NCBI GenBank assembly: GCA_034401795.1
Contig: CM067374.1
Span: 99,048,860 to 99,112,859 of the forward strand
Direction of reading: 5' to 3'
Length of the DNA: 64,000 nt
DNA from: Chaetoderma sp. LZ-2023a
Taxonomy: Eukaryota > Mollusca > Caudofoveata > Chaetodermatida > Chaetodermatidae
The notes under the pieces were generated by a model. The model saw nothing but the letters and a program-made list of their open reading frames with translations. It was not told where the DNA came from and made no database searches. Positions 1 through 12,212 of this stretch are shown piece by piece (within the stretch, counting starts at the first letter, position 1; the number at the start of each line of letters is the position of its first letter). A program made the translations under genes and the position numbers.

Positions 1-355
1 AGGCCAAACTTCTTAACAGAGAGATGAACAGACAAAATTAAAAGCAGCCAGTGATGAGAAAATTGCACTACTGCATCAACAGAGCGTAACATATCAAATG
101 TGGGTCATTAGGTATCAACAACTTGTAAAGATAAAGAAATCAACAGAACTGGCAACCCATTCAGTAGAAAATCAGCGCAAGAAGCAGTACAGACCCTGAC
201 ACCCATTCAAACATATTAAAGAAAAACTATAAAGAATATTTTAAACCTAAATCTTGACACCTTCTTAAACAGACGTGAAGAGCTTATTATCCGGAAATAT
301 ATTGGTGAAATATACACTGCAATGCTAGTGAAATACACAAAGCAAGTATATTTTT

Positions 356-532
356 GATGCAATACAGGACCCCGATCTGTACCGACAGATTACCTTTTCA
401 ACAAAGTTAAGTGGCCAGGATAGAACCAATACTGTGAACCTAGTTTTCTCCAATGGAAATGATATAGTAGAAAACATTCTGACTGAAGACCCAGTGGGAA
501 ACAGCCACGACATCGTGATCTGTTTCATTTAG
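356..532 (+). pseudogene. LINE endonuclease C-terminal fragment
   Basis: A 58-codon open stretch on the + strand reads like the end of the apurinic-type endonuclease of a non-LTR retrotransposon. It has a 'TVNLVFSNGNDIVENI' segment followed by 'DPVGNSHDIVICF', where the family has '(N/D)LVF(T/S)N...V.NI' and then 'P.G.SDH..I.F'. The catalytic D-H pair is swapped to H-D here, and the frame ends in a stop straight after. No reverse transcriptase follows within the next 500 bases, so this is a short, dead fragment. Jockey/CR1-like affiliation is a guess. Confidence 0.6.
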
Positions 533-955
533 CTATCATATCTATGTCACCTATTAAACGATGTCTTTACTGGAAACAGTGACAAACTATTAAATCAAAT
601 ATTTGTGCTCGACAAAAAGGCCAAAATCGGCCTCAACCGTTGCAATGATGATGATCTTGTTGACCATTTGTACAAATGTTAGGGTATTAGCCTGATAAGT
701 CAGGTTCTACCAGTACACGCGGCTAATAATATGGGATATATAGAAATATTTTCACATTACTACAATAAATATTTGGTGCTAGAATTATTACAATATTTCG
801 CACAGCACGAGAACATAGTGAGTTCTACATGGCCTTATGTTCGAAAACTGGCTACAAGGCAGGTAGAGATATTTTGGTACCGAATATAGTACATTATTGG
901 AATTTGACAATGGTGTGCCACTACTAAATTGCATATGACGAAAGTACTGTATAGT
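533..955. other. Unassigned AT-rich stretch
   Basis: I see no open frame or repeat that I recognise. It may include further eroded LINE sequence, since it directly follows the endonuclease fragment. Confidence 0.4.
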
Positions 956-959
956 AAAC

Positions 960-2085
960 ATTTTTTAAACCTTTGATACTTTATTAGCGTATTCATATAC
1001 GTATCTACCCATATGGGTGAACCTCTGGGGTCGAACCTATTGCAAACAGTGTGGTACAGAAAATCGTTGATCTGACAGAATTTGTGCCAATTTTCGGTAT
1101 GGAATTGTGTACTATGAAATTACGTTCCTGTAGAATTTTTTTAAATTCGGAATACAACTAGCATATTTCCTATAAGTATTTGTGGGTGACATTCTGGGGG
1201 TGAACGTATTGCAATGAAAACCATGAATTATCCTAAGTTTGAGCTTATTTACGTTATGAAATTTTTAAATCTCACTACGTCGTAAGCTTATGCCCATACC
1301 TATCTAAACATATGGGTGATATTCTGGGCCGAATCCATTATGAGCGTTATGCCAGGACATATCGACATCTATCTGAATGTGGTGAATGTGAACCAACCAT
1401 ATTACAATGGGGCCATATGACGACTATGTAACTACATATTACCAAATTACTTGATGGTAGAATCGTGCAAAAGCAGTAGTACATATGCAGTTATATACAG
1501 CTATATGTAAAAAAAATGATTACAAACCGAGAACTGACATTATAATACTGAATATAGTAGATTGTTGGCATTTGACAACTGTCCGTGGCTACTAAATTGA
1601 ATATTACGAAATTACTACGTGGTAGAAATCTCAAGATTCATTAGCGTATTCATATCCCTATCTAACCATATGGATGAAATTATGTAGCCACACATATTGC
1701 AGACGGTAGGGTATTGAAAACCACAGATCTGCTAACATTGGAACACATTTATGCGATGAAATCGCATACTACGAAAATACTTCTCATTCGAATTCTTTTA
1801 AATTCCCAATGTAACTAGCATATTCAAACTCCTATACGTCTATGTGAGCGAAGTTTTGGAACCGACCATATTACGGAAAGTAGGGCACCGAAAACCACGA
1901 AAACACCATCATTTAAGCTCAATTTTGTGTATTAAAATTACTTCATCTAGAATTTGTTAGATTCGGAATATAACTAGCATATTAAAGCTCAAGTCTATGT
2001 GATGTAAATTATGGGCCTGAACATACTACAGACAATAGGGCACTGAAAACTGTGGTGGTTTATTAATACAATGAACCTTTCCAGT
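960..2085. repeat. ~178-bp satellite, block 1
   Basis: Degenerate tandem copies share segments such as 'ATATGGGTGAAATTCTGG', 'ACTACGAAATTACTTC' and 'AACTAGCATATTCA'. The landmark near ATATGGGTGA recurs at about 1010, 1187, 1308, 1668, 1844 and 1994, mostly at 176-180 bp or twice that, with shorter steps where units are truncated. No coding potential is visible. Confidence 0.75.
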
Positions 2086-2360
2086 TTATCTATGCCCTGC
2101 CAATCTCTAGCTAAGCTTCACCCATACCACTCTCGAGCTGGGATCGATGGATTTCTGAATTACTAGACGATAACTTTCAAGAAAACTATACAGGTAAGCC
2201 GTGGAATATGTTGACACTAAATTGACTGGGTGGTGTTGCTTCCTATGGCAGCAACAGCGGCCAGTCAAATTACTTTCAAAATTTTCAACAGCATTTTCAT
2301 TAAATAACAAAAACATACAATTTGCACAAAATGTCAGATTATTAAGCATTTAAGATGGAC
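2086..2360. mobile_element. Hairpin element FB1, full-type copy
   Basis: Core inverted repeat at about 2200-2292: arms GTTGAATATTTTGAAACTAA-like and its complement, around a stem CTGTTGCTGCC/GGCAGCAACAG-like loop. Flanks shared with other full copies (47.8, 52.4, 56.5, 57.4 kb) include 'AGCTAAGCTTCACCCA', 'GGGATCGATGGAT' and, after the core, 'TTTATTAAATAA' plus 'ACATACAATTTG'. It is a nonautonomous, MITE-like element that separates two satellite blocks. It is not coding. Confidence 0.75.
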
Positions 2361-2850
2361 TAATTATTATGACGTTATCCTACGTGTCACTTAATTAATT
2401 ACGACGTCATATTACGTAATATGATGGATAGACAACCTGCAAAGGCCCATTAGCAAGTGGTATTAATGACCCTCGCTCCGTCAGAGGATGAGTGTATTGT
2501 ATTCGGGTCTATGTGCGTTCGGGATGGCAAGGTTCTACAATCTATGATTGGCTTTGTTAAAATATGTGACCTATGCATACGGGTGCTCTCTTAATACAAC
2601 TGGTCCATATTGTGTGGACCACGCATTAACAAGTGGTATTAGCCATGTAATGCTCAATTTGCTCATGCCAATTTCAATAGAGGGATCCATTTCTAGGTAT
2701 GCCACGCCTATTTCCAGCTAAGCTCCACCACTTTTTTGCGTGTTGGAATCGATGTCTATATATACACTGAATAATGAATCCCAGACTTCCAATTTCAAGG
2801 TAACTATACAGGTAAGCTGATGACTATTTTGAAACTAATTTGACTAGGTG
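2361..2850. repeat. Spacer with a partial FB1 copy
   Basis: From about 2690 to 2850 the left part of an FB1 element is visible ('AGCTAAGCTCCACC', then 'CAAGGTAACTATACAGG', then 'TTTTGAAACTAATTTGACT'). It runs straight into satellite sequence without its right half. The remainder (2361-2690) is unassigned. Confidence 0.6.
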
Positions 2851-3875
2851 CAACGAAAACCATGAATCGGCCCAAATTTGAGCTGAAATTATTTCATGGT
2901 AGATAGTTTTAAATCTCTCTACTCCATAAGCGTATGCCTATACCTATCTAAACATATGGGTGACATTCTGGGACTGAACCCATTATGAGCGATATGCCAG
3001 GACATACCGACACCTATCTGAATGTGGTGAATGTGAACCAACCATATTATAATGGGGCCGTATGGCGAATATGTAACTACCTACAATAACATTACTTGAT
3101 GGTAGAATTGTGCAAAAGAACTAGCTCATATTGAGTTATATACATCCATATATAAAAAAATTTATTGCAAATTGAGAACAGACACTCTGATACCGAATAT
3201 AGTAAATTGTTGGCATTTGACAACTGTCCGTGGCTACTAAATTGAATATTACGAAATTACCACGTGGTAGAGAACTCAAGATTCATTAGCGTGTTCATAT
3301 CGCTATCTAACCATATCGGTGAAATTATGTGGCCAAACCCATTGCAGACAGGTAATAGTAGGGCATTGAAAACCCACAGATCTGCCAAGATTGAAACGAA
3401 TTTACGCGATGAAATCGTATACTACGAAATTACTTCACGGTCGATTTTTGTTAAATTCCTAATATAACTGTCATATTCAAATCACTCTACGTCTATGTGA
3501 GCGAAGTTCTGGAGCCGAGCATATTACACACAGACAGTAGGGTACCGAAAAACACGAAAACCCCAACATTTAAGCCAATTTTTGCCTAATAAATTTATTT
3601 CATCTAGAATTTGTTAGATTCGGAATGTACCTAGTATATTAAGGCTCAAGTCTACGTAGGTGAAATTATGGGGCTAAACATACTACAGACAATAGGGCAC
3701 TGAAAACTGTGAATCACCGGAGATTTAGCAAATTTTCGGTATGAAATTGTGCACTACGAAATTACTTCATGGTAAAAATTTTTTAACCTCAATCCATTAC
3801 TTCACTAGCGTATTGATATACCTATCTAACTATATGGTTGAAATTCTGTGGCCGAATTTCCTGTAGACGTTCTTA
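2851..3875. repeat. ~178-bp satellite, block 2
   Basis: Same family as block 1. Landmarks near 2953, 3312, 3491, 3650 and 3829 match those at 1308, 1668, 1844 and 1994 with a near constant offset of 1644-1656 bases. The block therefore looks like a segmental duplication of about 0.9 kb rather than independent amplification. Confidence 0.75.
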
Positions 3876-4640
3876 ACTTAGCACATGCATAGGGCTACAC
3901 TTTCGGTTGATTTCTGTATTCAACAAACTGCTACAAAGTTATTAACAGCAGTTTTGACTGGAAATTTGGAACATTAAAGTCTATCAATTCTGCTACATAA
4001 TTGCATTGGCCCTACATGAATTTATTCACATGGATGGATTAAAGACAAAAGGATACTACTGATAATCACACATCCATTATTCATTCTTATCCCACGAGTT
4101 CTCTTTCGATACGAGATCGAAAAATGTATCTCGTATGTAGGGGCCTATTGAGTAACCATTGAGGTAGCGATTTCACAATCCACAATGTTGCTTTTACAGT
4201 CTGCTATGGAGATAGACTGGGTCCAGGTCTGTCTGGTATCCGAAGTTGAGTCTGTGTAACAGTCTAGTCGTTGTGATAACGTAAGAAGATGACCGGTCTT
4301 TACATTAGAGGTGTAGTCTCGAAGAAGCCAAGCCTTGATTTTTAGATGGATCCATTATTGTTAGTGAACTCTGTCTACATTTTCGCCCTCTACAATATTA
4401 TTATGCATGCTTTTCTTTTGAAATTTACCACCCACATAGTATGCCTCAAGACTGTCTGTAACAAGTCTGTAATTTTTACCCTATCTCGAATGCAACAAAT
4501 GAGAATCATACCATAATACAATACGGGAAAGGCTAAACAGACATGGTACATCATCGTCGTCCTCATAATTTATTAACCCTGTGTTACCTAAATTGAGTCA
4601 AGAATATAAAAATAATATTTGGTTATTGAGTACCTATTTG
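3876..4640. other. No recognisable feature
   Basis: AT-rich with no open frame longer than about 60 codons, and no repeat that I could match elsewhere in the window. Confidence 0.4.
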
Positions 4641-4805
4641 TAGGCCAATAGACGACTGTTTTGAAGAGTTACTATTGGAATGACTGGCTCAATTATCGAG
4701 CCAGTCAGTTCAGTGGTCAGTTTTCAAAAACGATCTTCTCTTGACCTGCAAATTAACATCCTCAAGCTCACTGTAGCAGCAGGTTTTGGCGGTGTCCTCA
4801 TGAAA
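4641..4805. mobile_element. Palindromic MITE FB2
   Basis: Centre 'GACTGGCTCAATTATCGAGC' continuing to CAGTC is an inverted repeat. Outer arms GTTTTGAAGAGTTACTATTGG and its complement extend the hairpin, followed by 'CTTCTCTTGACCTGCAAATT'. It matches some 17 other copies in this window. Confidence 0.75.
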
Positions 4806-6133
4806 GGGGTAAAATACATTAAGAGAAGATGATAGGCTTACATGGACAGTCGTTGTCGTTGCAATACTTAATACAGGTCTATGATAGCAACAAGTAGGTG
4901 GGTAGGGTGGGGTGGGCTACCAGTCAAAGTATTAAAACGATATTCGTATAGTTGTCTTTATCTGAGATATTTAAATTTTGCTGTTAAACATTCTAAAGGA
5001 TTTTGTTAGAAAAACACGCAATTGTGCCCAGGTAAGTCACATCGTGTGCTTGAGTACTTTCATCTGCAGAAGGAATGATAAACATGTTTTGTACGCAGTC
5101 CTCCAGCAAAAGAAGAGTACTTATTTAGAGTAGTTATTTGGAGTTCCATTGGCTGTTTATTAAAATAATTAAGTGGTCATCGCCGCACAAACTCTATTAC
5201 AGTCGGACAAGAACAAATAAGAGAACTCGCCATGAATCACGCGCATGAAGATAATAATTATGAGATATCCAGCAATCTAAAAATAGAGCCGTGTCTTCGC
5301 GCCGAGAATTATTAGATCTCGTATCGATGGAGATCTCGCGAGACACAGCCCCACAATCCCCTGCGCGAAATGTCCGTGCCTATAGGCAATTCTAGACAGC
5401 AATAAATAGAAGCGTGTCCATGGAGTGGGCAAGCAATAAATTATTTGCTTGCGTTTCGATATCGTACTACGCATCTTTGTGTCATTTTAACAAAATTAAT
5501 TGCATAAATATATCAAAATGCAAGTCTGTTCTCCTTGCCAGTCGGACTAAATAACATGCTAATGACTAGAGGGAATTCCCTCATCCCTTCCACTTCTGAC
5601 ACATGTCACATGGTGCGTTTCGCCAGTTTTACGGAACTTGCTGAGTGATATTAGGAAGCAGCAAAAGGCATAATTTTCAACATTTATAATCACATTCTTC
5701 TAGCATACGCATTTAAAAAAGAATGATAACATGTTAATCTAGCATCCCTCTGTTTGTTTTTAAAAGAAAATGACAGCCATGATCTACACTTTAAATCAGT
5801 TATAAACGCGACGCAAGGGTGCGGGTTATAACAAATAAAATTATATATTTCCCACCGTTCGAATTGGCTAGATTTTTTTTTGCTTCTTCGCCATAAATCT
5901 ACTGACAGAAATTCTGTTGAGATTTTGCTGAGGCGCACCTACAATTTTCCCTAGATTGACTGGACTAAGACTGGAACCTCCGGCCTGCTTTAACTAATGC
6001 AGCAGCGGCTTTCAGGCTGGCGACTCCCAACATATACAGACATATAAAATAGAAAATAAAGGAACGGCCAGAGGTGTCAAGTCCTTTTTCTAACCTAGCA
6101 GCCAGCTCTTATATTTATTCTGTACCTGCAGTG
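4806..6133. other. No recognisable gene
   Basis: About 1.3 kb of unassigned sequence up to the Polinton. It holds short frames only (82 codons or fewer), none with a family resemblance. A slightly more GC-rich patch lies at about 5280-5400. Confidence 0.4.
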
Positions 6134-6139
6134 GGCGAG
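6134..6139. repeat. Target-site duplication, left copy (GGCGAG)
   Basis: The six bases GGCGAG directly precede the left inverted repeat. The same six bases directly follow the right inverted repeat at 23703-23708. A 6-bp duplication is the hallmark of Polinton/Maverick integration. Confidence 0.93.
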
Positions 6140-6552
6140 AGTAGTAATGGGTTGGGATGTGCATGATTGTTCTTCCCAGCAGGAGGTCTTCGAGAACAAT
6201 GGGTTTTTCAGGAGAACAAAGGAAAAGCTTGTGGAATGGAATGTTGAGAACAATGGCGCACATATGCACACGTTTTCTAGAGAACAATGGCGCACAGCCG
6301 CACACGTCTTTGAGAATCTGCAACACTCTGATATGTTCTATTATTTTGAATATGTTAACCCTTAAAAGTAGTGTATTTTACGCTTTAATGTAGTGGCGGC
6401 GCTCCCCCTCCATGGTTATCTACCATGGTGGATAGGGTAAAAATAATAGATTAAAAGAGGAGGAGTGATAATAGTAAAATAATAGAGAGTGGTATTGATA
6501 ATAGTAAAATAATAGAGTTTAAGAGGTGGTCTGATAATGGAGGTCGTAGGAG
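6140..6552 (+). repeat. Polinton left terminal inverted repeat
   Basis: About 413 bp, inverted relative to 23258-23702. It contains three short subrepeats of 'GAGAACAATGG(C)' near 6191, 6247 and 6282, and a purine-rich inner part ('GATAATAGTAAAATAATAGA' twice). The inner boundary is where similarity stops after GGAGGTCGTAGGAG. Confidence 0.92.
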
Positions 6553-6599
6553 GAGGAGGGGAGGAGGAATGCAATGGCGGCCGGCCGGTCTCTGCCTGA

Positions 6600-6736
6600 T
6601 GCCTTTTGCGCGTATTTAAGCAGAGCGCACCTGTTTAGTTCGCTATCGCTATTTGTTCTTTTTTAAAGAAAACTTATAGAGATTTTAAGTGAATAATTTT
6701 TATTTAATATTAAGCGTGTGTTAAAGACATAACAAA
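6600..6736 (+). promoter_or_regulatory. Putative promoter of the left gene block
   Basis: A short GC-rich stretch (GGCCGGCCGG near 6579) is followed by a TATA-like 'GCGTATTTAAG' near 6610, about 125 bases before the first start codon at 6737. This is the natural position for the promoter of the leftmost gene. It is inferred from composition only. Confidence 0.35.
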
Positions 6737-8316
6737 ATGGCAAATAATTTAAGCGCCGATATTAAAGAATGCGAAGATGCTGTTAATGTGATTTTGCAGC
6801 AGATGCGTGACTCCGATGCAACTAGATTAAACGTGGATCTACCCAATTCACCTGATGAAGATATGGATCACCTTTTAAATCTGGGTTCTATGTTGTATGA
6901 ACCCGACTTTTCAATTCCGCACGTATCTGATGAACATAACGACGTTTCATTCCTGAACTGTCTGTTACTGATGCTGATTTTTTCAATTATTTGGACGATT
7001 TATACGATTATGACGTAATCATACCTGCACAAGCTGCTTCTACTGATGATCAAACTGTACATACTAGAACTGAACTATCTATTCCTGATCTCAGTACCGT
7101 ACCATCATCATTTGTTAATTATCCTCATAACGAATGTGACGTAATTGATTCTAATTATTCGACTGATATACATGATGGACACGATCTAAATTTAATTGAT
7201 GTTGTGCCTTTCGCTAATGACCTATCTCAGGATTTAGTATGCCTTCTTAATGATTACGATGAAAATTTATTCGACGATGCATCCCTTCTTGACTTTCTTG
7301 TGCCTTCATCTAATGACATATCTCTGGATTTAGCATGCCTTCCTAATGATACCGACCTAAATTTATTTGATAATGCGCCAGTTCATGTATGCATTGAGCC
7401 TACTGCTAATGGCATATCACAGGATTTAGCATGCCTTCCTAATGATTCCGACCTAAATTTATTTGATAACGCACCAGTTCCTGTATGTATTGAGCCTTCT
7501 GCTAATGACATATCACTGGATTTATCATGCCTTCCTAACGATTCCGACCTAAATTTATTTGATGCTGCGCCAGTTCAAGACTGTATTGTGCCTTCTTCTA
7601 ATGACATATCGCTGGATTTATCATGTCTTCCAATCGATTCCAGCCTAAATGTATGTGGCGAAGTGTCGGACTGTATCGCGCCTTCGGCTAATGACTTATC
7701 TCTGGATATAGCATACCTTCCTAATGATTCCGCTTATTGCATCGATGTTCCTACTCATCAAACTCTTATTGACATGTGTACAAATCATTCGACAGATGAA
7801 ATTAGTCTCATCACTGATGAAATCAGTCGATGTATACCAGAGAATATAGTGCTTACAGATGATCTACTTAATCATTATTTGCAACACTATGAGCACGCTC
7901 AAATCGGAGGGTCGGTAGTTGATTATACCGACTATATATCTGTGGAGACTGTTCGCAAATACCGCAGTAAAAAGTTTCATCTCGAAGGTACTGAATATAA
8001 TGTATCTTTTAAAGGTTATCCTATAGCCGACACACCACTTTCTCATTCTGAGTTCATGTTAGGCATCTTTCAATCGTTGCTTGATACGTATAGCGAATAT
8101 AGTGATGTTCAGCCGAATGTTCACGTGAGAATCGAGTTGATTCACCCTTCTTTGGAAATGCCGATAGCAATGGATTTTAGGTTATGGAATGAAATTACGC
8201 CTGACATAATTTTAGAATCAGTGGAAAAAGTCATTCAGTCAAATACTGATTGTAGGTTATCAGAGGGTTTTGAATTTCACGTTTTTCGTGTAGAGGATTA
8301 CAACTCAGGTGTGTGA
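6737..8316 (+). pseudogene. Polinton acidic repeat protein with pre-polymerase domain
   Basis: The leftmost gene of the element. The first two thirds of the product are acidic and contain about six tandem units of 32 residues (DNA period about 96 bp, roughly 7200-7735). A typical unit holds 'ANDISLDLSCLPNDSDLNLF' and then a D-N-A-P-V turn. The last 130 residues are a different domain, with 'HVRIELIHPSLEMPIAMDFR' followed by 'ESVEKVIQSNT'. This resembles the segment found just upstream of, or fused to, DNA polymerase B in many Polintons. Function is unknown. The acidic 'DLNLFD' repeats look like an acidic activation or protein-contact region, which is inference. The gene lies 170 bases ahead of the polymerase on the same strand and is probably broken at least once near its start. 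Confidence 0.7.
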
Positions 8317-8486
8317 AATGATACTCTCCTAGGCGAGAGCGATTCTAGACATTTAAATTTATTAAATTTACATTCATCTGATTTAGATGCGTACATGCGT
8401 ATAAAAAATGTATTATACCTGTATGCGTCGAATATCCATTCTGTTTCGCGGCAGGAATATTTTTAGGAATAAAATTTATTGAGAAA

Positions 8487-11400
8487 ATGAACAAATTAAT
8501 CTCTGCAAAAGAATGGAATAATTTGATATGTAATAAGACATATTTGACGCATATGGCGAGTGAATATCATATGGTTTGTAGTATTCCTGTACGCGAAATT
8601 AATAGTACTGATTGGAACAAATTTCAGGAACATTTTCGCAATCAATTTTCTATTCAAGTCTACTCAGAGTCAACGCATGAACGCCTATTCGGTTGCGCTT
8701 CCCCGAGTTTACCATGCAAAAATCTTATGTATTCAGAACGTGATAATCATATAGCCTTAATCACGTCTATGGCAGCATTTCTTATGGTACGTAATTACTG
8801 TAAGAGGTGTAATGCGTCATACTCTAATGATCACCCATGCTCTGCGCGCTGTCGTAGTTGTCAGACACCTTATTCTGATAAAGGATCTTGTACTTCTACA
8901 GATGCTACGCATAAGATAATGTGTACAGATTGTCATCGTAAGTTTTATAACCATCAATGCATGTCGAACCACCTCTCTAATGGGACCTGCGAAATGGTGA
9001 AGGCTTGCCCCCACTGTTTCAGTCACATACATAAAGATGATGATGAACACGTATGCGGTATGACAAAATGTCACGTGTGTAAAGAAAAGTATGTTATTAC
9101 TGAAAATAATACATGTTATCATAAATTAATTGAAGAACCTATTACGTCATTATCACACGCACGCTCTATGTGTACGAATGCCGACAATTGTAGTTACGAA
9201 TGTTTTCAAAAATACATCATTTACGACACAGAAACATATTTATCGCCTATCGACAGTAGCAATACTAATATTCTAGCCGAGCATAAAGTCAATCTTGTGG
9301 TTGCCAACATATGTTGTGATGCATGCTTCGAGCAACCGCTCGAAGATGATTGCTCTACATGTCATCGAGGCACGAATTATGGATATGTTCGCTTTCACGG
9401 GTTAGACGCGGTGGATCAGTTTGTTAGCTGGTTGACACGTGTTAAGGCTGCACGTATCGGTAAGAAAAACTATAGAAAATATGCTTTCTCTGACTACTTG
9501 GTGATCGCTCACAATGCACGTGCCTATGATTCTCTTTTACTCCTTCAATGCATTTGCAAAACCGCTAACACACATCTTAAACGTGCAAATATTATCATGC
9601 ACGGTCGTTCAGTTCTCTCATTTGACGTAGGTACTATTCGGTTTATCGATTCCATTAATTTTTTCCCCTTTCATTACGTAAGGTGGGCGATGCTTTTAAT
9701 CTTTCTGTTCGAAATGGGGGTATTTCCCCATCAGCTCAACACACCTCAATATTGGGGTACGGTAATACCCTTTCCCGAGAGGGAGATATTCTGCCCACAA
9801 AATATGAATGCGAATGAATTAAACGAATTTGATCGCTGGTATAATAAGAAGATATCTAGACACGAACGCTACGATGTCGATAAAAATCTCATCAAATATT
9901 GTAATGATGACGCAACCGTCTTACGCTTGGCCTTGTCTAGATTTAAGACTTTATTTTCTGAATCGACGGATGGCCAAAACCCATTTGTGACAGGGATAAC
10001 GCTAGCGGGTGCATGTAATGTGGCCTATCATGCTTTATGGCTTCGACCTGAGAGCGTACAGACTATACCTGATTTCTCACTAAGAGCAAAATGTGCTTAT
10101 AGCATTTTGGGTGTAGAATGGATGGAATGGGTCAGTCAATGCGAGGGTCGCCAAATCGTGCATGCGCTAAATGGCGGTGAACAGAAAATATGCGGACATT
10201 ATGTGGATGGAATTGATGTATCAGAAAATATTCTTTGCGAGTTCTTAGTTTGTAAATTCCACGGACATGAGTCTGCTTGTTGCGGTGATAAGCGTGATAC
10301 GACATATACACCATATGGCGATCAGACATATGAAGAAGCATATTCCGCGCTTCAATGGCGCATTTCTTTATTTGAATCACGCAGATATATGGTGAGAATT
10401 ATGTGGGAATGTGACTTTAAGAAACAAGTCGCTGATTCCTCCGAGCTAAACGATTTTATCACCGAATTGGACTTAGCACACCCAATATCACCACGTGATG
10501 TGCTATTCGGTGGCCGTACATCCGTGATTCGTTTATTTATGGAAGCGGATGAGCATACCACACTCGAATATTTAGACTGTGTTTCCATGTATCCTTCAGT
10601 GATGAAACAGTGTTGTTTTCCAGAATGCGCATATATGGTTCTAAGAGGCGATGACTTGAGTGATAAGACGGCGCATGACTTCTTCGGTCTTATTAAATGC
10701 AAAGTCCTTCCACCTCGTGATTTATACTTTCCCGTGCTACCTGCTAGAATAAATTGACGCCTCATGTTTGTACTATGCGTCGAATGCGCAAAAAATGAAC
10801 AATCTTCTGTATGCGAACATACGGAAGAACAGCACAGTTTATGTGGAACATGGACCACTCCAGAGTTACAGCTAGCTATACACAACGGTTATGTCATTAA
10901 AAAAATGTATGAAGTATGGCACTATCACGCGTCATCGCAATATGAGCCGCATGGCGACAATGGGTTATTTTCAGAATACATTAACCTTTTTTTAGAAATT
11001 AAACAGGAAAGTAGCGGTTATCCTGATTGTGTCGGTAGTGAGAGTGAAAAGGCGAATTACGTGGCTGACTATTAGAAACATGAAGGAATACAGCTCGACC
11101 ATGCTAAAATATCGAATAACCCAGGTTTGCGCTTTGTTGCTAAATCCTGTTTGAATATTTTGTGGGGATGATTTTCTCTTCGTGATCATAAAAAGAATAG
11201 CATGATATCAACACGTAATGGTTTTCTCTCCCTTCTGAATGATAAAAGTAAAACTGTAGGCACCATTACATTCCTAAATGATAGTCTTCTAATGGCCTCC
11301 TATTTGGTCAATGACAAGTACGTTCAGTCGCCATTAAATACCAACTGTATTCTTGCATCTTTCGTGACAGCTTATGGTCGAATAAAACCGTACGAAGTCG

Positions 11401-11894
11401 TGTCCTTACTCGGACGCCGCGTAGCCTGTCACGATATGGATTCAGTGGTATTTATTACCCGTAAAGGCGAACCGACCATTCAAGGGCGAAGTGGGTATCT
11501 AGGTTCCTGGACGAGTGAAATCCCCTCCGATTACGAATTAACAAGTTTTTGCGCACTCGGTCCAAAAAACTATAGTTATGAAATGAAGCGTCATGATGAT
11601 CCATCGATCGTTAAGCAGGTAACGAAGAATAAAGGTTTAACGCTGGGTACCGAACAATCAAAACAAGTTAATTTTGATACAATGAAAAAATCCATTGAAC
11701 AAATTATAAATGATGGTGGAATTATGGATAGTAATAGCGTACTATTAAGCTACCCATCAAAGAACATGCGCGCTGATCATTTTAGAATTCTTTCAGTAAA
11801 TAGCATTAAGATTTTCAGACCCGTCTTTAAAAAGCGAATTTTGAAACTTGGAGATTTATCATCAGTACCATATGGTTACACTAGCATAACATAA
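8487..11894 (+). pseudogene. Polinton protein-primed DNA polymerase B (broken)
   Basis: Family B polymerase of the protein-primed type, which replicates the linear element from its termini. A Cys/His-rich N-terminal region (many C-x2-C pairs, about residues 105-230) precedes the exonuclease domain. Exo motifs are visible as 'IIYDTETY', 'IAHNARAYDS' and 'KYCNDDATVL'. Palm motif A is 'YLDCVSMYPSVM' and motif C is 'CHDMDSVVF'. Downstream come the thumb region and a Lys-rich tail. Order and spacing fit Polinton polymerases. The gene is a fossil with about two to three breaks, and no intact reading frame spans all motifs. Its neighbours are the pre-polymerase domain gene upstream and small unknown genes downstream. 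Confidence 0.93.
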
Positions 11895-11933
11895 ATAGTG
11901 ATATTGCACTTTTTTTGAGTCAGCACGTAAACA

Positions 11934-12212
11934 ATGTCGGTGTCATCCATGTCCGCCGAAGCCACACTAGCTGCTCGCGCTATGATAGCAAATATTGCTA
12001 GTCTGTGTAACACTGATAAGGATAAGATGCGTGCATTGATTATGAGGAGCATGCGGTTCGCTTTAAGAGATGACAAAATTAATGCTGGAAGAATTATACA
12101 CATGTCTGAAATTAGCAAGGGATTATTAACCAAATATGGGATAGACATAGTGCATTGGGTTCGCGTATTATTGTTGCGAAGCTATATTAATCGGTGTCTT
12201 TCTCATTCATAA
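11934..12212 (+). CDS. Small Polinton protein, unknown
   Basis: A 92-residue frame just after the polymerase, 40 bases downstream. It is Ala/Met-rich and probably helical at the N-terminus, with basic segments ('RALIMRSMRFALRDDK') and no Cys clusters or membrane segment. I do not recognise a family. Its place in the left block suggests an element protein. An antisense frame of similar size overlaps it, but same-strand orientation with all neighbours favours this one. Confidence 0.4.
   Translation: MSVSSMSAEATLAARAMIANIASLCNTDKDKMRALIMRSMRFALRDDKINAGRIIHMSEISKGLLTKYGIDIVHWVRVLLLRSYINRCLSHS

Noticed and set aside
10352-10885. A 177-codon reverse-strand frame within the polymerase region
   Set aside because: It is antisense to clear polymerase motifs; the reverse frame has no family resemblance.
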